This document shows positions 15,432 to 23,994 of a stretch of DNA of 55,383 bases, piece after piece. The notes under the pieces were generated by a model that had not been told where the DNA came from, ran no database searches, and worked only from the letters and a program-made list of their open reading frames with translations. A program made the translations under genes and the position numbers. Numbering within the stretch: the first letter of the stretch is position 1; the number at the start of each line of letters is the position of its first letter. Source of the stretch: Phycisphaerae bacterium (GTDB lineage: Bacteria; Planctomycetota; Phycisphaerae; Phycisphaerales; SM1A02); contig VGXO01000015.1 of the NCBI GenBank assembly GCA_016873275.1, positions 1-55,383 on the forward strand, in the 5' to 3' direction.

Positions 15432-17408
15432 ATGCCCGTGATCACTCGTGGTCGATCCCCACGGTCCATCGCTCGCCCGCTGCGCATCGCCCTCGCCGTG
15501 GCACTCGCGGGTCCGGGCGCGCCCCGCGCCTCGGCCGACGATGCGCCGCGCCCTTCCGACCAGATCGTGGAGGGCGCGACGGCGCTCGTCGATCGGATCG
15601 TCGACGAGCGTCTCGCGTCGCTCGCCGAGGAGATCGATGAGCTCGAGTCGTCTCGCCCGCGCGAGCCGCTCCTCGCGAGGAGGTTCACCGTCGAGACCTT
15701 CCTGATCGCCGCGACGCTTCCGCTTGGGCTCCTTCGCGGCGTCGAGGAGTCGACGCCGATCGACCCCTGTCCGCTCTGGCGGCACGACTTCCGAGGGAGC
15801 CTTCCCCCACTGCGCGTCGTGCCTGGCGTGATCGCGGGCGATGGACTCCGGGCGATCGCGCCCCGGCTCGCGCCGGCGGGCTCTGCGGGAGATCGCCCTG
15901 CCGCCGCGATCGCGGGCGAGTTCCTCGTCGAGCTGCGGCGCGGGGTCGACGGGGACGACCCCGTCGCGATCGGCGGGCTCGTGCTGGTCGCCGTCGAGCG
16001 GGATGGCTCGCGATCGCTCGCGATCCTCGCGACGCGCTGCGAGCCCTGCCTGTCGCCGGGCTCGGTCGACTTCCCGATCGTCCCGGAGCGGTTCCTCCTC
16101 GAGTCGGACGCGCGGGAGACCCGCATCGCCGTGCTCGAGCCGGAACCGCTCTCGCACCGGGAGGCGCGACGATCGGAGCCGCCGCGCCTCGATCAGCCGG
16201 AGGACCTCTACGACCTCCTCGACGGCGTGCGACCGCTCGTGCTCGGCGCGGCGCCCGAGGTTGATCCGCCCTCTCCCCACGACTCGCCGATCGCCGCTCG
16301 AGGAGGCGTCGCCTGCTCGATGGACGACGTTCCTCGTTCCGCGTCGGGCGTGCCGACCTCGACCTGGGAGTCGCGGGACGGAGCGGACCGGCTGCTCCAG
16401 CGGGTGACGCTGCGGCGCGACGGCGATGATCTCGCGGAGCTTCTCGTCGAGCAGCCGCCCGTCGAGGTCGAGTGGACGAGCAGCGAGCTCTACCAGCTCG
16501 ACGGTCACCGTCCCGACGGATCGCTCGATCGACGCTGGCTCCGCCCGCGCGGGAGCGTGACCGCCCACCGCGGCGGACTCGTGGCGACCTTCCGCTTCTC
16601 CGGACCGCCGACCGGCGCCGTCGCCACGGTCGACGCCGAGGTCATCCGAGGCGAGGACCGGCTCGCGACGCTTCGGTGGAGCCACCTCCGCGCGATCGAT
16701 TCGAAGGAAGTCGAGTCGACCCGCGGCGCGTGGCGGCGGATCTTCGCCCCGGCGATCGCCCGCCCGGTCGAGGCGGAGCGAGGTCCCGACGAGGATCGGC
16801 GGGCGACGCCGCGGCTTCCGGACGCCTCCGCCGACCGCAGCCTCGACCCTCGTGCGGTCGAGCGGGACGCGGCGCGGCGGGCGCTCCGTCTTGCTCTTGC
16901 CTCGCGGGATGCACACGTCCTCCGCGACGCGACCCTCCGTCATCGTCGAGCGATCGAGGTCGACGAACTCTCCTCCTCGATGACGCTCCGCTCGCTGGAG
17001 GGACTCGCGGAGTCGCTCGCGGCGGTCGGCGACCGCTCCTCGCTGGAGCGACTCCTCGGCGCCCCGTGGTCCGACGCCGTCGCGGCGATCCCGACGCCGG
17101 AACTCGCCCGTCTCGTCCGCGAGCGCGTCGCGCAGGGGCGCTGGGCGTCGTCGATGCTGCTCGCATCGTCGCTCGCGTCGCGGACGGACCTGCCGTCCGT
17201 CGAGCGGGAGACGCTTGATGGCTTGTCGTCGAGGCTGGCGGTCCTGATCGGGGATGACCCCTCCTCGAGACCTCGACCCGACTGGTTCGTGCCTCCGGGA
17301 CGACCCGCCCTCGAGGCGTTCATCCACGAGCGCGAACGCCGGGCCCCGTCGGCATCCGCGCCGGGATCTCCCACGCTCGCCACGGCGCCGAAGGAGCGAT
17401 CGCGATGA
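15432..17408 (+). CDS. Large exported protein of unknown function
   Basis: A 658-residue protein with no family I can name. A probable signal peptide (ALAVALAGPGAPRASA, cleavage near residue 36) is followed by a helical charged stretch (VDRIVDERLASLAEEIDELE). The middle is rich in Arg/Glu/Asp with alternating strand patterns, and the last third looks alpha-helical (ARRALRLALASRDAH, SLEGLAESLAAVGDRSSLERLL). No transmembrane segment follows the signal. Its stop codon overlaps the next ATG by 4 bp (ATGA), so the two proteins are translationally coupled and may act together in the periplasm. The start at 15432 is chosen because the signal peptide follows directly. Confidence 0.65.
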   Translation: MPVITRGRSPRSIARPLRIALAVALAGPGAPRASADDAPRPSDQIVEGATALVDRIVDERLASLAEEIDELESSRPREPLLARRFTVETFLIAATLPLGLLRGVEESTPIDPCPLWRHDFRGSLPPLRVVPGVIAGDGLRAIAPRLAPAGSAGDRPAAAIAGEFLVELRRGVDGDDPVAIGGLVLVAVERDGSRSLAILATRCEPCLSPGSVDFPIVPERFLLESDARETRIAVLEPEPLSHREARRSEPPRLDQPEDLYDLLDGVRPLVLGAAPEVDPPSPHDSPIAARGGVACSMDDVPRSASGVPTSTWESRDGADRLLQRVTLRRDGDDLAELLVEQPPVEVEWTSSELYQLDGHRPDGSLDRRWLRPRGSVTAHRGGLVATFRFSGPPTGAVATVDAEVIRGEDRLATLRWSHLRAIDSKEVESTRGAWRRIFAPAIARPVEAERGPDEDRRATPRLPDASADRSLDPRAVERDAARRALRLALASRDAHVLRDATLRHRRAIEVDELSSSMTLRSLEGLAESLAAVGDRSSLERLLGAPWSDAVAAIPTPELARLVRERVAQGRWASSMLLASSLASRTDLPSVERETLDGLSSRLAVLIGDDPSSRPRPDWFVPPGRPALEAFIHERERRAPSASAPGSPTLATAPKERSR

Positions 17409-18598
17409 GCCCGGCACCAACACCCGCCTCGCCAGGTCGCTGCCTCGCCTGCTCGCGGCTCCGGCGCGGCGCGAGCGCCCTCGCATCGACCCTCCTCGTG
17501 TCGACGGCGACCGCGAGCGCGATCGCCCACCCCGCCGCGACGACTCGAGTCGAGGTGGACCGAGGGACGACGGCTCGACTCGTGTCGTCGTCGCAGGACG
17601 TCGCGCTGCGTCCCCGGGATCCGCACGCGGTCAGCGACGACGATCCACTCCGAGGCGCGGTGCGCGAGGTGGTCCTCGCGCTTGACGAGCCCCGCGAGGT
17701 CCGCGAGGCGCTTGCGCGGGCGATCGACGCCGAGATCTCGTCGGCGCCACCACTCACCGGCGACAAGGCACGGCGCTTCCCCACGGACCTGGCTCGCTTC
17801 CTCGCCTCGGAGAACTGGCGGTCGCCCACGCGGGACCTCGGGGGCGGCGAGGAGGCGATCGACCTCGCTTCATCGGTGCTTCGGTGGAAGATCGACGCGG
17901 TCCGCGCGACGCCGGAGATCGACGACGCGACCCGCCGAGCCGCGATCGCCGAGGAGATGCTCCTGCTCGCGCCGGCGCTTGCCGCCGCGGACGACCACGC
18001 GAAGCGGAGCGGACTCGACGAGCGGGCGACCATCCGGCTCCGCGCGGCGGTGATCGCCTGGTCCGACCGCCGCGTCGCGCGACGCGGCGACTACTTCCAC
18101 CCGGAGCTCCTGCGTCCAAGCCCGCAGCCCCCTCTCGATCTCCTCGCGATGGTCGAGGACCGCCTGCAGACGGATCCGCTCCTCGTCACGCTCGTTGCCC
18201 AGCTCGCGGCGGAGACGAGGCTGCTCCGACTCGACGAGTCCACCCGTCGATTCCGCGAGTGGATGCAGTCGGCGCAGGTGGACGCGACGGCGTCACGGAT
18301 CGGCGCGCTCGTCGAGGAGGCGTGGCTCGACTCCCTCTCCTCCTCTGGCTCCGCGGCAACCATGCCCTTCTCGGAGCCGCCCGACGCGGATCCTCGCGAC
18401 GACGATCCGCGCGACGACGATCCGCCGGTCGATCCGATCCTCCGTCGACCGATGCCGGAGGACCTCGCCTCGCGCTGGACGCGGAGCCGCGACGAGGCGC
18501 CGCCGAAGGAGACCTTCGAACAGCTGGTGCGCGATCTCCTCGCGCCGATGGCGGACGATCCCGAGCCGCCGATCGCAGCGTCGGAAGATGACCGCTGA
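17405..18598 (+). CDS. Exported helical protein of unknown function, coupled to upstream gene
   Basis: A 397-residue protein, not recognised. The ATG overlaps the previous stop codon. A hydrophobic segment (ASTLLVSTATASAIAHP, residues ~25-42) suggests a signal peptide, although CLACSRLRRG before it is unusual. The body is almost all predicted helix with many Ala, Leu, Arg and Glu, and it ends in a short Asp-rich repeat (DPRDDD twice, from a 15-bp duplication) and a Pro/Glu tail. Its overall make-up resembles the helical C-terminal third of its partner. Function unknown. Confidence 0.65.
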   Translation: MSPAPTPASPGRCLACSRLRRGASALASTLLVSTATASAIAHPAATTRVEVDRGTTARLVSSSQDVALRPRDPHAVSDDDPLRGAVREVVLALDEPREVREALARAIDAEISSAPPLTGDKARRFPTDLARFLASENWRSPTRDLGGGEEAIDLASSVLRWKIDAVRATPEIDDATRRAAIAEEMLLLAPALAAADDHAKRSGLDERATIRLRAAVIAWSDRRVARRGDYFHPELLRPSPQPPLDLLAMVEDRLQTDPLLVTLVAQLAAETRLLRLDESTRRFREWMQSAQVDATASRIGALVEEAWLDSLSSSGSAATMPFSEPPDADPRDDDPRDDDPPVDPILRRPMPEDLASRWTRSRDEAPPKETFEQLVRDLLAPMADDPEPPIAASEDDR

Positions 18599-18630
18599 GC
18601 CTTCTCCTCGTGCCGAAGCCTCGGGTGAGA

Positions 18631-18749
18631 CCGCGCGTGTCAGACCCCGCGCGTCAGTCCCCGCCGGTCAGCCACCGCGCGTCATCCCACCGCGTGTCAT
18701 CCCACCGCGCGTCATCCCACCGCGCGTCATCCCACCGCGCGTCATCCCG
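18631..18749. repeat. 15-bp tandem repeat array
   Basis: Five clean units of CCGCGCGTCATCCCA (18675-18749) preceded by about three decayed units back to ~18631. The last unit overlaps the final codons of the minus-strand DUF2231-cytochrome gene, so the array has grown up to the edge of that gene. Confidence 0.9.
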
Positions 18750-19752
18750 CGCTCGGCAGCGACTCGATCCACGCGCGGATCGCCGAGATCTCCGCCTCCG
18801 TAAGTCCGTCGCCCGAGGGCGGCATCGCGTCCTCCGCATCGCGCGGAAGCATCACGCGGTGGATGAGCTCGCTCGCGTCGGGATCCCCCGCGACGACCAC
18901 CGCCTCGCCCTTCGCGCCGGCAAGCACCGCCTCGAGCGAGTCGAGGCGGAGTCCCGCCTTCGACTTGTCCGGTCCGTGGCACTCGACGCAGCGGGCCTGC
19001 ATGGCGGGCAGCACGGCGGAGGCGAAGATCTCGGCGGGATCGAGCGGCAGGCCCACGACCTCAATCACCTCGACCGCCGCGCCCGGGACGCCCTCACCGC
19101 CGCCCGTCGCGCCGCCGGCGGTCGGGGTCGTCGCGGACGCTGCTCCGCGCCCGGCCCCGGAGACCGCGTCCTTCGACTCCTCCTGCTCGTGCTCGGCGTC
19201 GCCCTCGTCGTCGCCGCTCGGCCACGCCTTCATCAGGTAGTTCTCGCCGTAGACCATCTCGCCGCCGAGGTGTCCGACGGCGCCGACGAGGATCGCGGTG
19301 CCGAAGAGTCCCAACCGGAAGATGGTCATCGCCCGCGAGGGCTCGCGCCGCGACGAGGCGGACCTCGCCTGCGCCGCCACGAGGAGGAGCCCGAGCGACA
19401 GGACCACCACCGCGATCCCGAGCCAGCGGTGGAGGAAGAGCGTGCGGCCTTCCTCCGCCGACTCATGCTCGGCGTTGAGCCAGCCGGTCGAGCTTGCCAG
19501 CAACGCCGCGATCGCCGCGAAGGCGATCGCCGTCGAGCTGAACGGCGTGGGTCGGTCGAGCCGCGCGACGAGCAGCCTCCAGAACTCCACGATCGCCGCC
19601 ACGACCAGGAGCGCGATGGGGAAGTGCACGAGGACCGGATGCATGCGCCCGAAGAACCGCCCGAAGCCCTCCTCGGCGAGGAGGACCGGCAGTCCGTCCA
19701 TCGCGAGCGAGGACGAGGAGGCGAGGGCGATCGACGAGAGGTGATCGGTCAT
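18742..19752 (-). CDS. DUF2231 membrane protein fused to planctomycete-type cytochrome c
   Basis: A 336-residue inner-membrane protein. The N-terminal half has four hydrophobic helices (~38-55, 73-90, 108-128, 143-162) with MHPVLVHFPIALL, the opening of the DUF2231 family. A Gly/Ala/acidic linker (~180-235) leads to a planctomycete cytochrome c domain with one haem-binding CVECH at 255-259, followed by GPDKSKAGLRLDS and a distal MPPSG that may supply the axial Met. Such domains are usually periplasmic and take part in electron transfer. The fusion suggests a membrane-tethered haem protein; partners are unknown. TACGCT lies 7 bp before the ATG. Confidence 0.88.
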   Translation of the reverse strand: MTDHLSSIALASSSSLAMDGLPVLLAEEGFGRFFGRMHPVLVHFPIALLVVAAIVEFWRLLVARLDRPTPFSSTAIAFAAIAALLASSTGWLNAEHESAEEGRTLFLHRWLGIAVVVLSLGLLLVAAQARSASSRREPSRAMTIFRLGLFGTAILVGAVGHLGGEMVYGENYLMKAWPSGDDEGDAEHEQEESKDAVSGAGRGAASATTPTAGGATGGGEGVPGAAVEVIEVVGLPLDPAEIFASAVLPAMQARCVECHGPDKSKAGLRLDSLEAVLAGAKGEAVVVAGDPDASELIHRVMLPRDAEDAMPPSGDGLTEAEISAIRAWIESLPSAG

Positions 19753-19759
19753 GGCGCGG

Positions 19760-19765
19760 AGCGTA
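19760..19765 (-). promoter_or_regulatory. Candidate -10 box, leaderless type, for the DUF2231-cytochrome gene
   Basis: TACGCT on the minus strand with 7 bp to the ATG at 19752, identical in sequence and spacing to the box of the ABC operon. A TTGACC lies only 13 bp further upstream, too close to be a normal -35. Confidence 0.4.
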
Positions 19766-19784
19766 GCGGACGTGCCGAGGTCAA

Positions 19785-19979
19785 GTTCGTCCGAGGCGTT
19801 CGCCCGAGGCGTTCGCCCGAGGCGTTCGTCCGAGGCGTTCGTGCGAGGCGTTCGCCCGAGGCGTTCGTCAGAGGTGTTCGTCCGAGGCGTTCGTCAGAGG
19901 CGTTCGTCCGGGGCGTTCGTCCGGGGCGTTCGTCCGGGGCGTTCGTCCGGGGCGTTCGTCAGAGGCGTTCGTCAGAGGC
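19785..19979. repeat. 13-bp tandem repeat array, exactly fifteen units
   Basis: Fifteen units of GTTCGTCCGAGGC fill 195 bp without an insertion or deletion. Variation is confined almost entirely to unit positions 6, 7, 8 and 10 (T/C, C/G, C/A, A/G). Four identical GTTCGTCCGGGGC units are adjacent, showing recent duplication. The array sits between two divergent genes, close to their proposed promoters. The remaining parts of 19753-20158 contain no gene I can support. Confidence 0.95.
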
Positions 19980-20146
19980 AAGAGTCGTCCGCCGCGACGC
20001 GGGTCGAGCCACGCCCCGATCGAGTCGCGCTACAGACCGAAGGGATAGGTCTCCGGATCGCCCTCGATGCCGCGGGGCGCGGCGCGACGGCGCCTCGCGC
20101 TCGACCGCCGCCGCGGCGCCGCGCCGGTTCGCGTCGCGCCTGCCCG

Positions 20147-20152
20147 TACACT
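20147..20152 (+). promoter_or_regulatory. Candidate -10 box, leaderless type, for rnr
   Basis: TACACT ends 6 bp before the ATG at 20159. No Shine-Dalgarno sequence is present in those six bases (CCGCCG), which favours a leaderless mRNA. Confidence 0.45.
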
Positions 20153-20158
20153 CCGCCG

Positions 20159-22573
20159 ATGAATCACGCCTACCGGGATCGGATCCTCGATCACCTGCGG
20201 CACGACCGCTACTCCCCCTCGCCCGCGGACGTGCTCGCCCGGCAGCTGCGGGTGCCGCCCGAGGCACGCGAGTCCTTCCACGCCGCGCTCGACGCGCTCG
20301 TCCGCGAGGGCACGATCGAGGAAGGCTCCGATCGCCGCCTTCGTCTCCCCACGCTTCCCGACGTCGTCGAGGGCCGCATCCGCGTGACCCCGCGCGGCTT
20401 CGGCTTCGTGATCACGACGCAGGCGTTTCGGGAGGGCGACGTCTTCATCCCTCCCGACGCGGTCGGCGACGCGATCAGCGGCGACATGGTCCGGGCTCGG
20501 GTCTTCCGCCGCGGTCGCGAGCGCGGTCGAGGTTCCTCGCGCGACGAGGGTCGCTCGCTCTACGGCCGCGTCGAGGAGGTGGTCGCCCGCGGTCGCACCC
20601 GCTTCAGCGGGCTCCTCCGCAAGGAGGGACGCCAGTGGATCGCGGTGCCCGACGGGAAGGTGCTGCATGACCCCGTGGTGATCCGCGATCCCGGCGCGAA
20701 GAACGCGCGGGAGGGCGACAAGATCGTCTTCGAGCTCGTGCATCACCCCGGCGAGGGCATGCTCGGCGAGGGCGTCGTCCTCGAGGTGCTCGGCGAGGCC
20801 GGGCGCCTCGACGTCGAGACGCAGGCGGTGATCGCCGCGCACGGGCTCCCCGGCGAGTTCCCGGAGCCGGCGCTCGAGGACGCCCGCGCCGCGTCGGCGT
20901 CCTTCGAGCGCCATGCCCACGGTCCGTGGACCGACCGCGAGGACCTCACCTCGCTCCTCACCGTGACCATCGATCCCCCCGATGCCCGCGACTTCGACGA
21001 CGCGATCAGCGTCGAGCGGCTCGAGGGCGAGCCGCCCCGCTGGCGGCTCGGCGTGCACATCGCCGACGTCGCGGCGTTCGTCCCGATGGGCGGCTCGCTC
21101 GACAGCGAGGCGCGCGCCCGCGGCAACAGCACGTACCTCCCGCGGCACGTGATCCCGATGCTGCCGGAGGTGCTCTCGAACGGCGTCTGCTCGCTGCAGG
21201 AGGGCGTGAACCGCTTCACGAAGAGCATCTTCGTCGTGCTCGACGAGCGCGGCCGCGTGCTCGAGCAGCGGCTCTCCCGCAGCGTGATCCGCTCGCGGCG
21301 GCGCCTCACCTACCTCGAGGCGCAGGCGGTGATCGACGGCGACCTGCAGAAGGCGCGGCAGCACGCCAAGACCGAGCCGGACTATCCCGAGGAGGTCATC
21401 GAGCTCCTCCGCCGCGCCGAGCGGCTCGCCCGGATCCTCCGCGAGCGCCGCATGAAGTCAGGGCAGCTGGTGCTGCAGCTCCCGGAGTTCGAGCTCGTCT
21501 TCGACGAGGAAGGCAAGGTCGTCGACGCGGAGCCGGAGGACGACGCGTTCACGCACGTCCTGATCGAGATGTTCATGGTCGAGGCGAACGAGGCGGTCGC
21601 CCGCACCTTCGCCGACCTCGGGATCGCGCTCCTCCGCCGCATCCACCCCGATCCCGGCTTCGCGGACGTCGAGGAGCTCCGCACCTTCGCCCGCGTGGCG
21701 GGCTTCTCGATCCCCGAGGAGCCGGACCGCCGCGACCTGCAGGCGCTCCTCGAGTCGACCCGCGAGCATCCCGCGGCGCGGGCGGTGCACCTCGCGGTCC
21801 TCAAGACCCTCGCGAAGGCGACCTACGCCCCCGCGATGATCGGGCACTACGCCCTCGCGAGCGACCACTACGCGCACTTCACGAGCCCGATCCGCCGCTA
21901 TCCCGACTTGACCGTGCACCGCGCCTGCGACGCCTACCTCGACCTCACCGAGAACGGCATGCGCGTCCCGGGCGGCCGCGGACAGGCGAGGCTTCGCGAG
22001 CACCTCGGGCAGGACGAGCGGGCGCTCGGCGAGCGGCAGCTCTTCGAGCTCGGCGCCCACTGCAGCGGCACCGAGGTCAACTCCGAGGAGGCGGAGCGGA
22101 GCCTGCGGAGCTTCCTCGTCCTGCGCTTCCTCGCGGAGAAGCACCTCGGCGACGACCTGCCGGCGGCGGTCACCGGCGTGATGCCCTCGGGCAGCGTCTT
22201 CGTCAGCCTCGACCGCTTCCTCGTCGAGGGCTTGGTGAAGCCGCAGGACCTGCCGGGCGGCGGTCGCTCCGCCTCGCAGTGGAGCTACCACCCCGGCTCG
22301 ATGCGGCTCATCGCGCCGCGGAGCGGCGCGTCGATCGGTCTCGGCGACGAGGTGACCGCGCGGATCCTTCGGGTCGATCCGGCGTCGCGCACGATGGACC
22401 TCGCGATCGTCGAGGTGCGGAGCCAGGCGCCGCGCGTCGGCGAGGCGCCGCTCAAGGAGCTGCAGCACCCGCGCCGCGGCGGTCGCCCGGGCGGGAAGCC
22501 GGGCTTCCGCAAGAGCGACGGCTCGTTCCGCAAGGGTCGCGGCAAGGCGAAGCTGCGGAAGCGGCGGAAGTAG
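20159..22573 (+). CDS. rnr: Ribonuclease R
   Basis: An 804-residue 3'-to-5' exoribonuclease of the RNB family, used in mRNA and structured-RNA turnover. In order: an N-terminal winged-helix region (1-65), cold-shock domains (ca. 70-230), the RNB catalytic domain with the aspartate cluster Asp272, Asp278, Asp280 and Asp281 in IDPPDARDFDDAIS, and an S1 domain followed by a basic Lys/Arg/Gly tail (RKGRGKAKLRKRRK). TSPIRRYPDLTVHR is the usual RNB signature. The ATG at 20159 matches the family N-terminus; longer in-frame starts would read through the 13-bp repeat array. Confidence 0.96.
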   Translation: MNHAYRDRILDHLRHDRYSPSPADVLARQLRVPPEARESFHAALDALVREGTIEEGSDRRLRLPTLPDVVEGRIRVTPRGFGFVITTQAFREGDVFIPPDAVGDAISGDMVRARVFRRGRERGRGSSRDEGRSLYGRVEEVVARGRTRFSGLLRKEGRQWIAVPDGKVLHDPVVIRDPGAKNAREGDKIVFELVHHPGEGMLGEGVVLEVLGEAGRLDVETQAVIAAHGLPGEFPEPALEDARAASASFERHAHGPWTDREDLTSLLTVTIDPPDARDFDDAISVERLEGEPPRWRLGVHIADVAAFVPMGGSLDSEARARGNSTYLPRHVIPMLPEVLSNGVCSLQEGVNRFTKSIFVVLDERGRVLEQRLSRSVIRSRRRLTYLEAQAVIDGDLQKARQHAKTEPDYPEEVIELLRRAERLARILRERRMKSGQLVLQLPEFELVFDEEGKVVDAEPEDDAFTHVLIEMFMVEANEAVARTFADLGIALLRRIHPDPGFADVEELRTFARVAGFSIPEEPDRRDLQALLESTREHPAARAVHLAVLKTLAKATYAPAMIGHYALASDHYAHFTSPIRRYPDLTVHRACDAYLDLTENGMRVPGGRGQARLREHLGQDERALGERQLFELGAHCSGTEVNSEEAERSLRSFLVLRFLAEKHLGDDLPAAVTGVMPSGSVFVSLDRFLVEGLVKPQDLPGGGRSASQWSYHPGSMRLIAPRSGASIGLGDEVTARILRVDPASRTMDLAIVEVRSQAPRVGEAPLKELQHPRRGGRPGGKPGFRKSDGSFRKGRGKAKLRKRRK

Positions 22574-22634
22574 CGCGAGATCGCGAGGTCGGGCCAGAGG
22601 AGCCCACGCCGTCGATGGTCGTGGCGGACCCGAT

Positions 22635-22908
22635 GCGGGCAGGATGCCCGCGGTCCACGTCGGGCTCGAACGAGTCCTCTGCGGGCAGGATGCCCGCGGT
22701 CCACGTCGGGCTCGAACGAGTCCTCTGCGGGCAGGATGCCCGCGGTCCACGTCGGGCTCGAACGAGTCCGCTGCGGGCGGGATGCCCGCGGTCCACGTCG
22801 GGCTCGAACGAGTCCTCTGCGGGCAGGATGCCCGCGGTCCACGTCGGGCTCGAACGAGTCCTCTGCGGGCAGGATGCCCGCGGTCCACGTCGGGCTCGAA
22901 CGAGTCCG
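22635..22908. repeat. 46-bp hairpin repeat, six tandem units
   Basis: Units start at 22635, 22681, 22727, 22773, 22819 and 22865. Each begins with the inverted repeat GCGGGCA-GGA-TGCCCGC, able to fold into a 7-bp hairpin, followed by CGGTCCACGTCGGGCTCGAA and CGAGTCCTCT. Only one unit differs clearly (CGCTGCGGGCGG). The unit-to-unit identity is far too regular for CRISPR, which needs unique spacers. A GGCAGGATGCCCGCGG core is, to my knowledge, common in intergenic regions of planctomycetes and verrucomicrobia. Confidence 0.95.
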
Positions 22909-22911
22909 GCA

Positions 22912-23141
22912 CTCTCCCGCGAGCGCAGCGACGCGGGGGAGTCGGACTTCGAGCGCAGCTCGAAGTCCGGTGGGGGTGCTCCGAAGCACGACGAACGGGA
23001 CCATGACGACGTCTCGATCCGCGACGTCTCGATCGAGCGCCGCGCGACCGTCGTCGCGAGTCGGACCACCCTCACCCGGGTCGGGACCTTCGTTCCCGAC
23101 CCGACCTCTCCCGCTCGTCGCTGCGCTCCTCGCGGGAGAGG
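22912..23141. repeat. 230-bp element with ~35-40 bp imperfect terminal inverted repeats
   Basis: The left arm (22912-22945, starting CTCTCCCGCGAGCGCAGCGA) and the right arm (23101-23141) are imperfect reverse complements, the right one having small insertions. Inside are a 12-bp perfect hairpin (CGGACTTCGAGC at 22943-22954 with 22958-22969) and a 10-bp one (CGGGTCGGGA at 23077-23086 with 23094-23103). It has no coding capacity. It directly abuts the 46-bp array in the gap between convergent rnr and the dienelactone hydrolase gene, and could be a MITE- or REP-like element. Confidence 0.65.
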
Positions 23142-23188
23142 TGAAGTGCTGCGGAACCCGCCCGCGCCGGATCGCGGTCGCCCTCGCC

Positions 23189-23926
23189 TCAGCACGCCTC
23201 CTTGAGGAAGTCCCGCAGCGCCTCCCACGAGCGGGCGTCCGCCTTGGGCTCGTACATGATGCCCCGCCCCGGATCGTTCGCCTCCGGGTTCGTGAAGGCG
23301 TGCTTCGCGTGCCCGTAGGCGTGCAGCTGCCAGTCCGCATTCGCGGCGGTCATCTCCCGCGCGAAGGCGAGGACCGCGTCGGGCGTCGCCATCGGGTCGT
23401 CCCAACCGTGGCAGGCGAGCACCTTCGCCTTGATCGGCGCCTGCGGACCGAGATCCGGCGGCGTGAAGAGCCCGTGGAAGCTCACCGCGCCGACCACGCC
23501 CGGCGCGTTCGCGCGGGCGAGGTCGAGCGCGCACAGCCCGCCGAAGCAGTAGCCGATCGCGACGACCTTCGAGGGATCCGCCTCGGGCAGCTTCCTCGCC
23601 GCCTCGACCGCCGCGATCAGCCGGTCGCGGAGCGTGCGGCGGTCCTCGACGAGCGGCGTCATCAGCGCACCACACTCCTCGGGCGTCCTGCCGCGGCGGG
23701 GCCTTCCCGCGGCATCGTGCCCGTAGACGTCCGCGGCGAAGCCGAGGTAGCCGAGCGACGCGAGCGCCCTCGCCTTCTCGTGCACGAACTCGTCCCGCCC
23801 GGCCCAGGCGTGGCAGATCACGACGACCGGGCGCCGTCCCGGTCGCGACTCGCCGGCGGCGGCGCACGCCTCGAAGCGGACGCCGCCGCAGGAGAAGGGC
23901 ACGAAGTGCTCGTGGATCGTGGTCAT
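23189..23926 (-). CDS. Dienelactone hydrolase family protein
   Basis: A 245-residue alpha/beta hydrolase. The nucleophile elbow is GYCFGG with Cys127, and the other triad residues are likely Asp176 or Asp177 (CHGWDDP) and His209 (HAKHAF), the Cys-Asp-His set of the dienelactone hydrolase family. RRPVVVICHAWAGRDEF near residue 31 supplies the oxyanion region. There is no signal peptide, so it should be cytosolic. The family cleaves cyclic enol esters and other small esters; the substrate here is unknown. TACGAT lies 6 bp before the ATG with no ribosome site, another leaderless-type start. Confidence 0.9.
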   Translation of the reverse strand: MTTIHEHFVPFSCGGVRFEACAAAGESRPGRRPVVVICHAWAGRDEFVHEKARALASLGYLGFAADVYGHDAAGRPRRGRTPEECGALMTPLVEDRRTLRDRLIAAVEAARKLPEADPSKVVAIGYCFGGLCALDLARANAPGVVGAVSFHGLFTPPDLGPQAPIKAKVLACHGWDDPMATPDAVLAFAREMTAANADWQLHAYGHAKHAFTNPEANDPGRGIMYEPKADARSWEALRDFLKEAC

Positions 23927-23932
23927 GCGCGG

Positions 23933-23938
23933 ATCGTA
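23933..23938 (-). promoter_or_regulatory. Candidate -10 box, leaderless type, for the dienelactone hydrolase
   Basis: TACGAT on the minus strand with 6 bp (CCGCGC) to the ATG at 23926. No -35 is evident. Confidence 0.4.
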
Positions 23939-23994
23939 CCGATGCCCTGCGACGCGTCGCCCCCCGCCGCCCCCTCACGCGGACCCGAAACGAA

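Noticed and set aside
14745-17486. A 913-codon minus-strand frame opposite the exported-protein genes
   Set aside because: The plus-strand frames have signal peptides, a ribosome site and an ATGA overlap. The minus frame is low-complexity Arg/Asp/Gly without features. Since the plus-strand proteins are unknown families this is the least certain strand choice, but the evidence favours plus.
22635-22908. CRISPR array
   Set aside because: The six 46-bp units are identical throughout, with no unique spacers, and no cas gene is present. It is a minisatellite.
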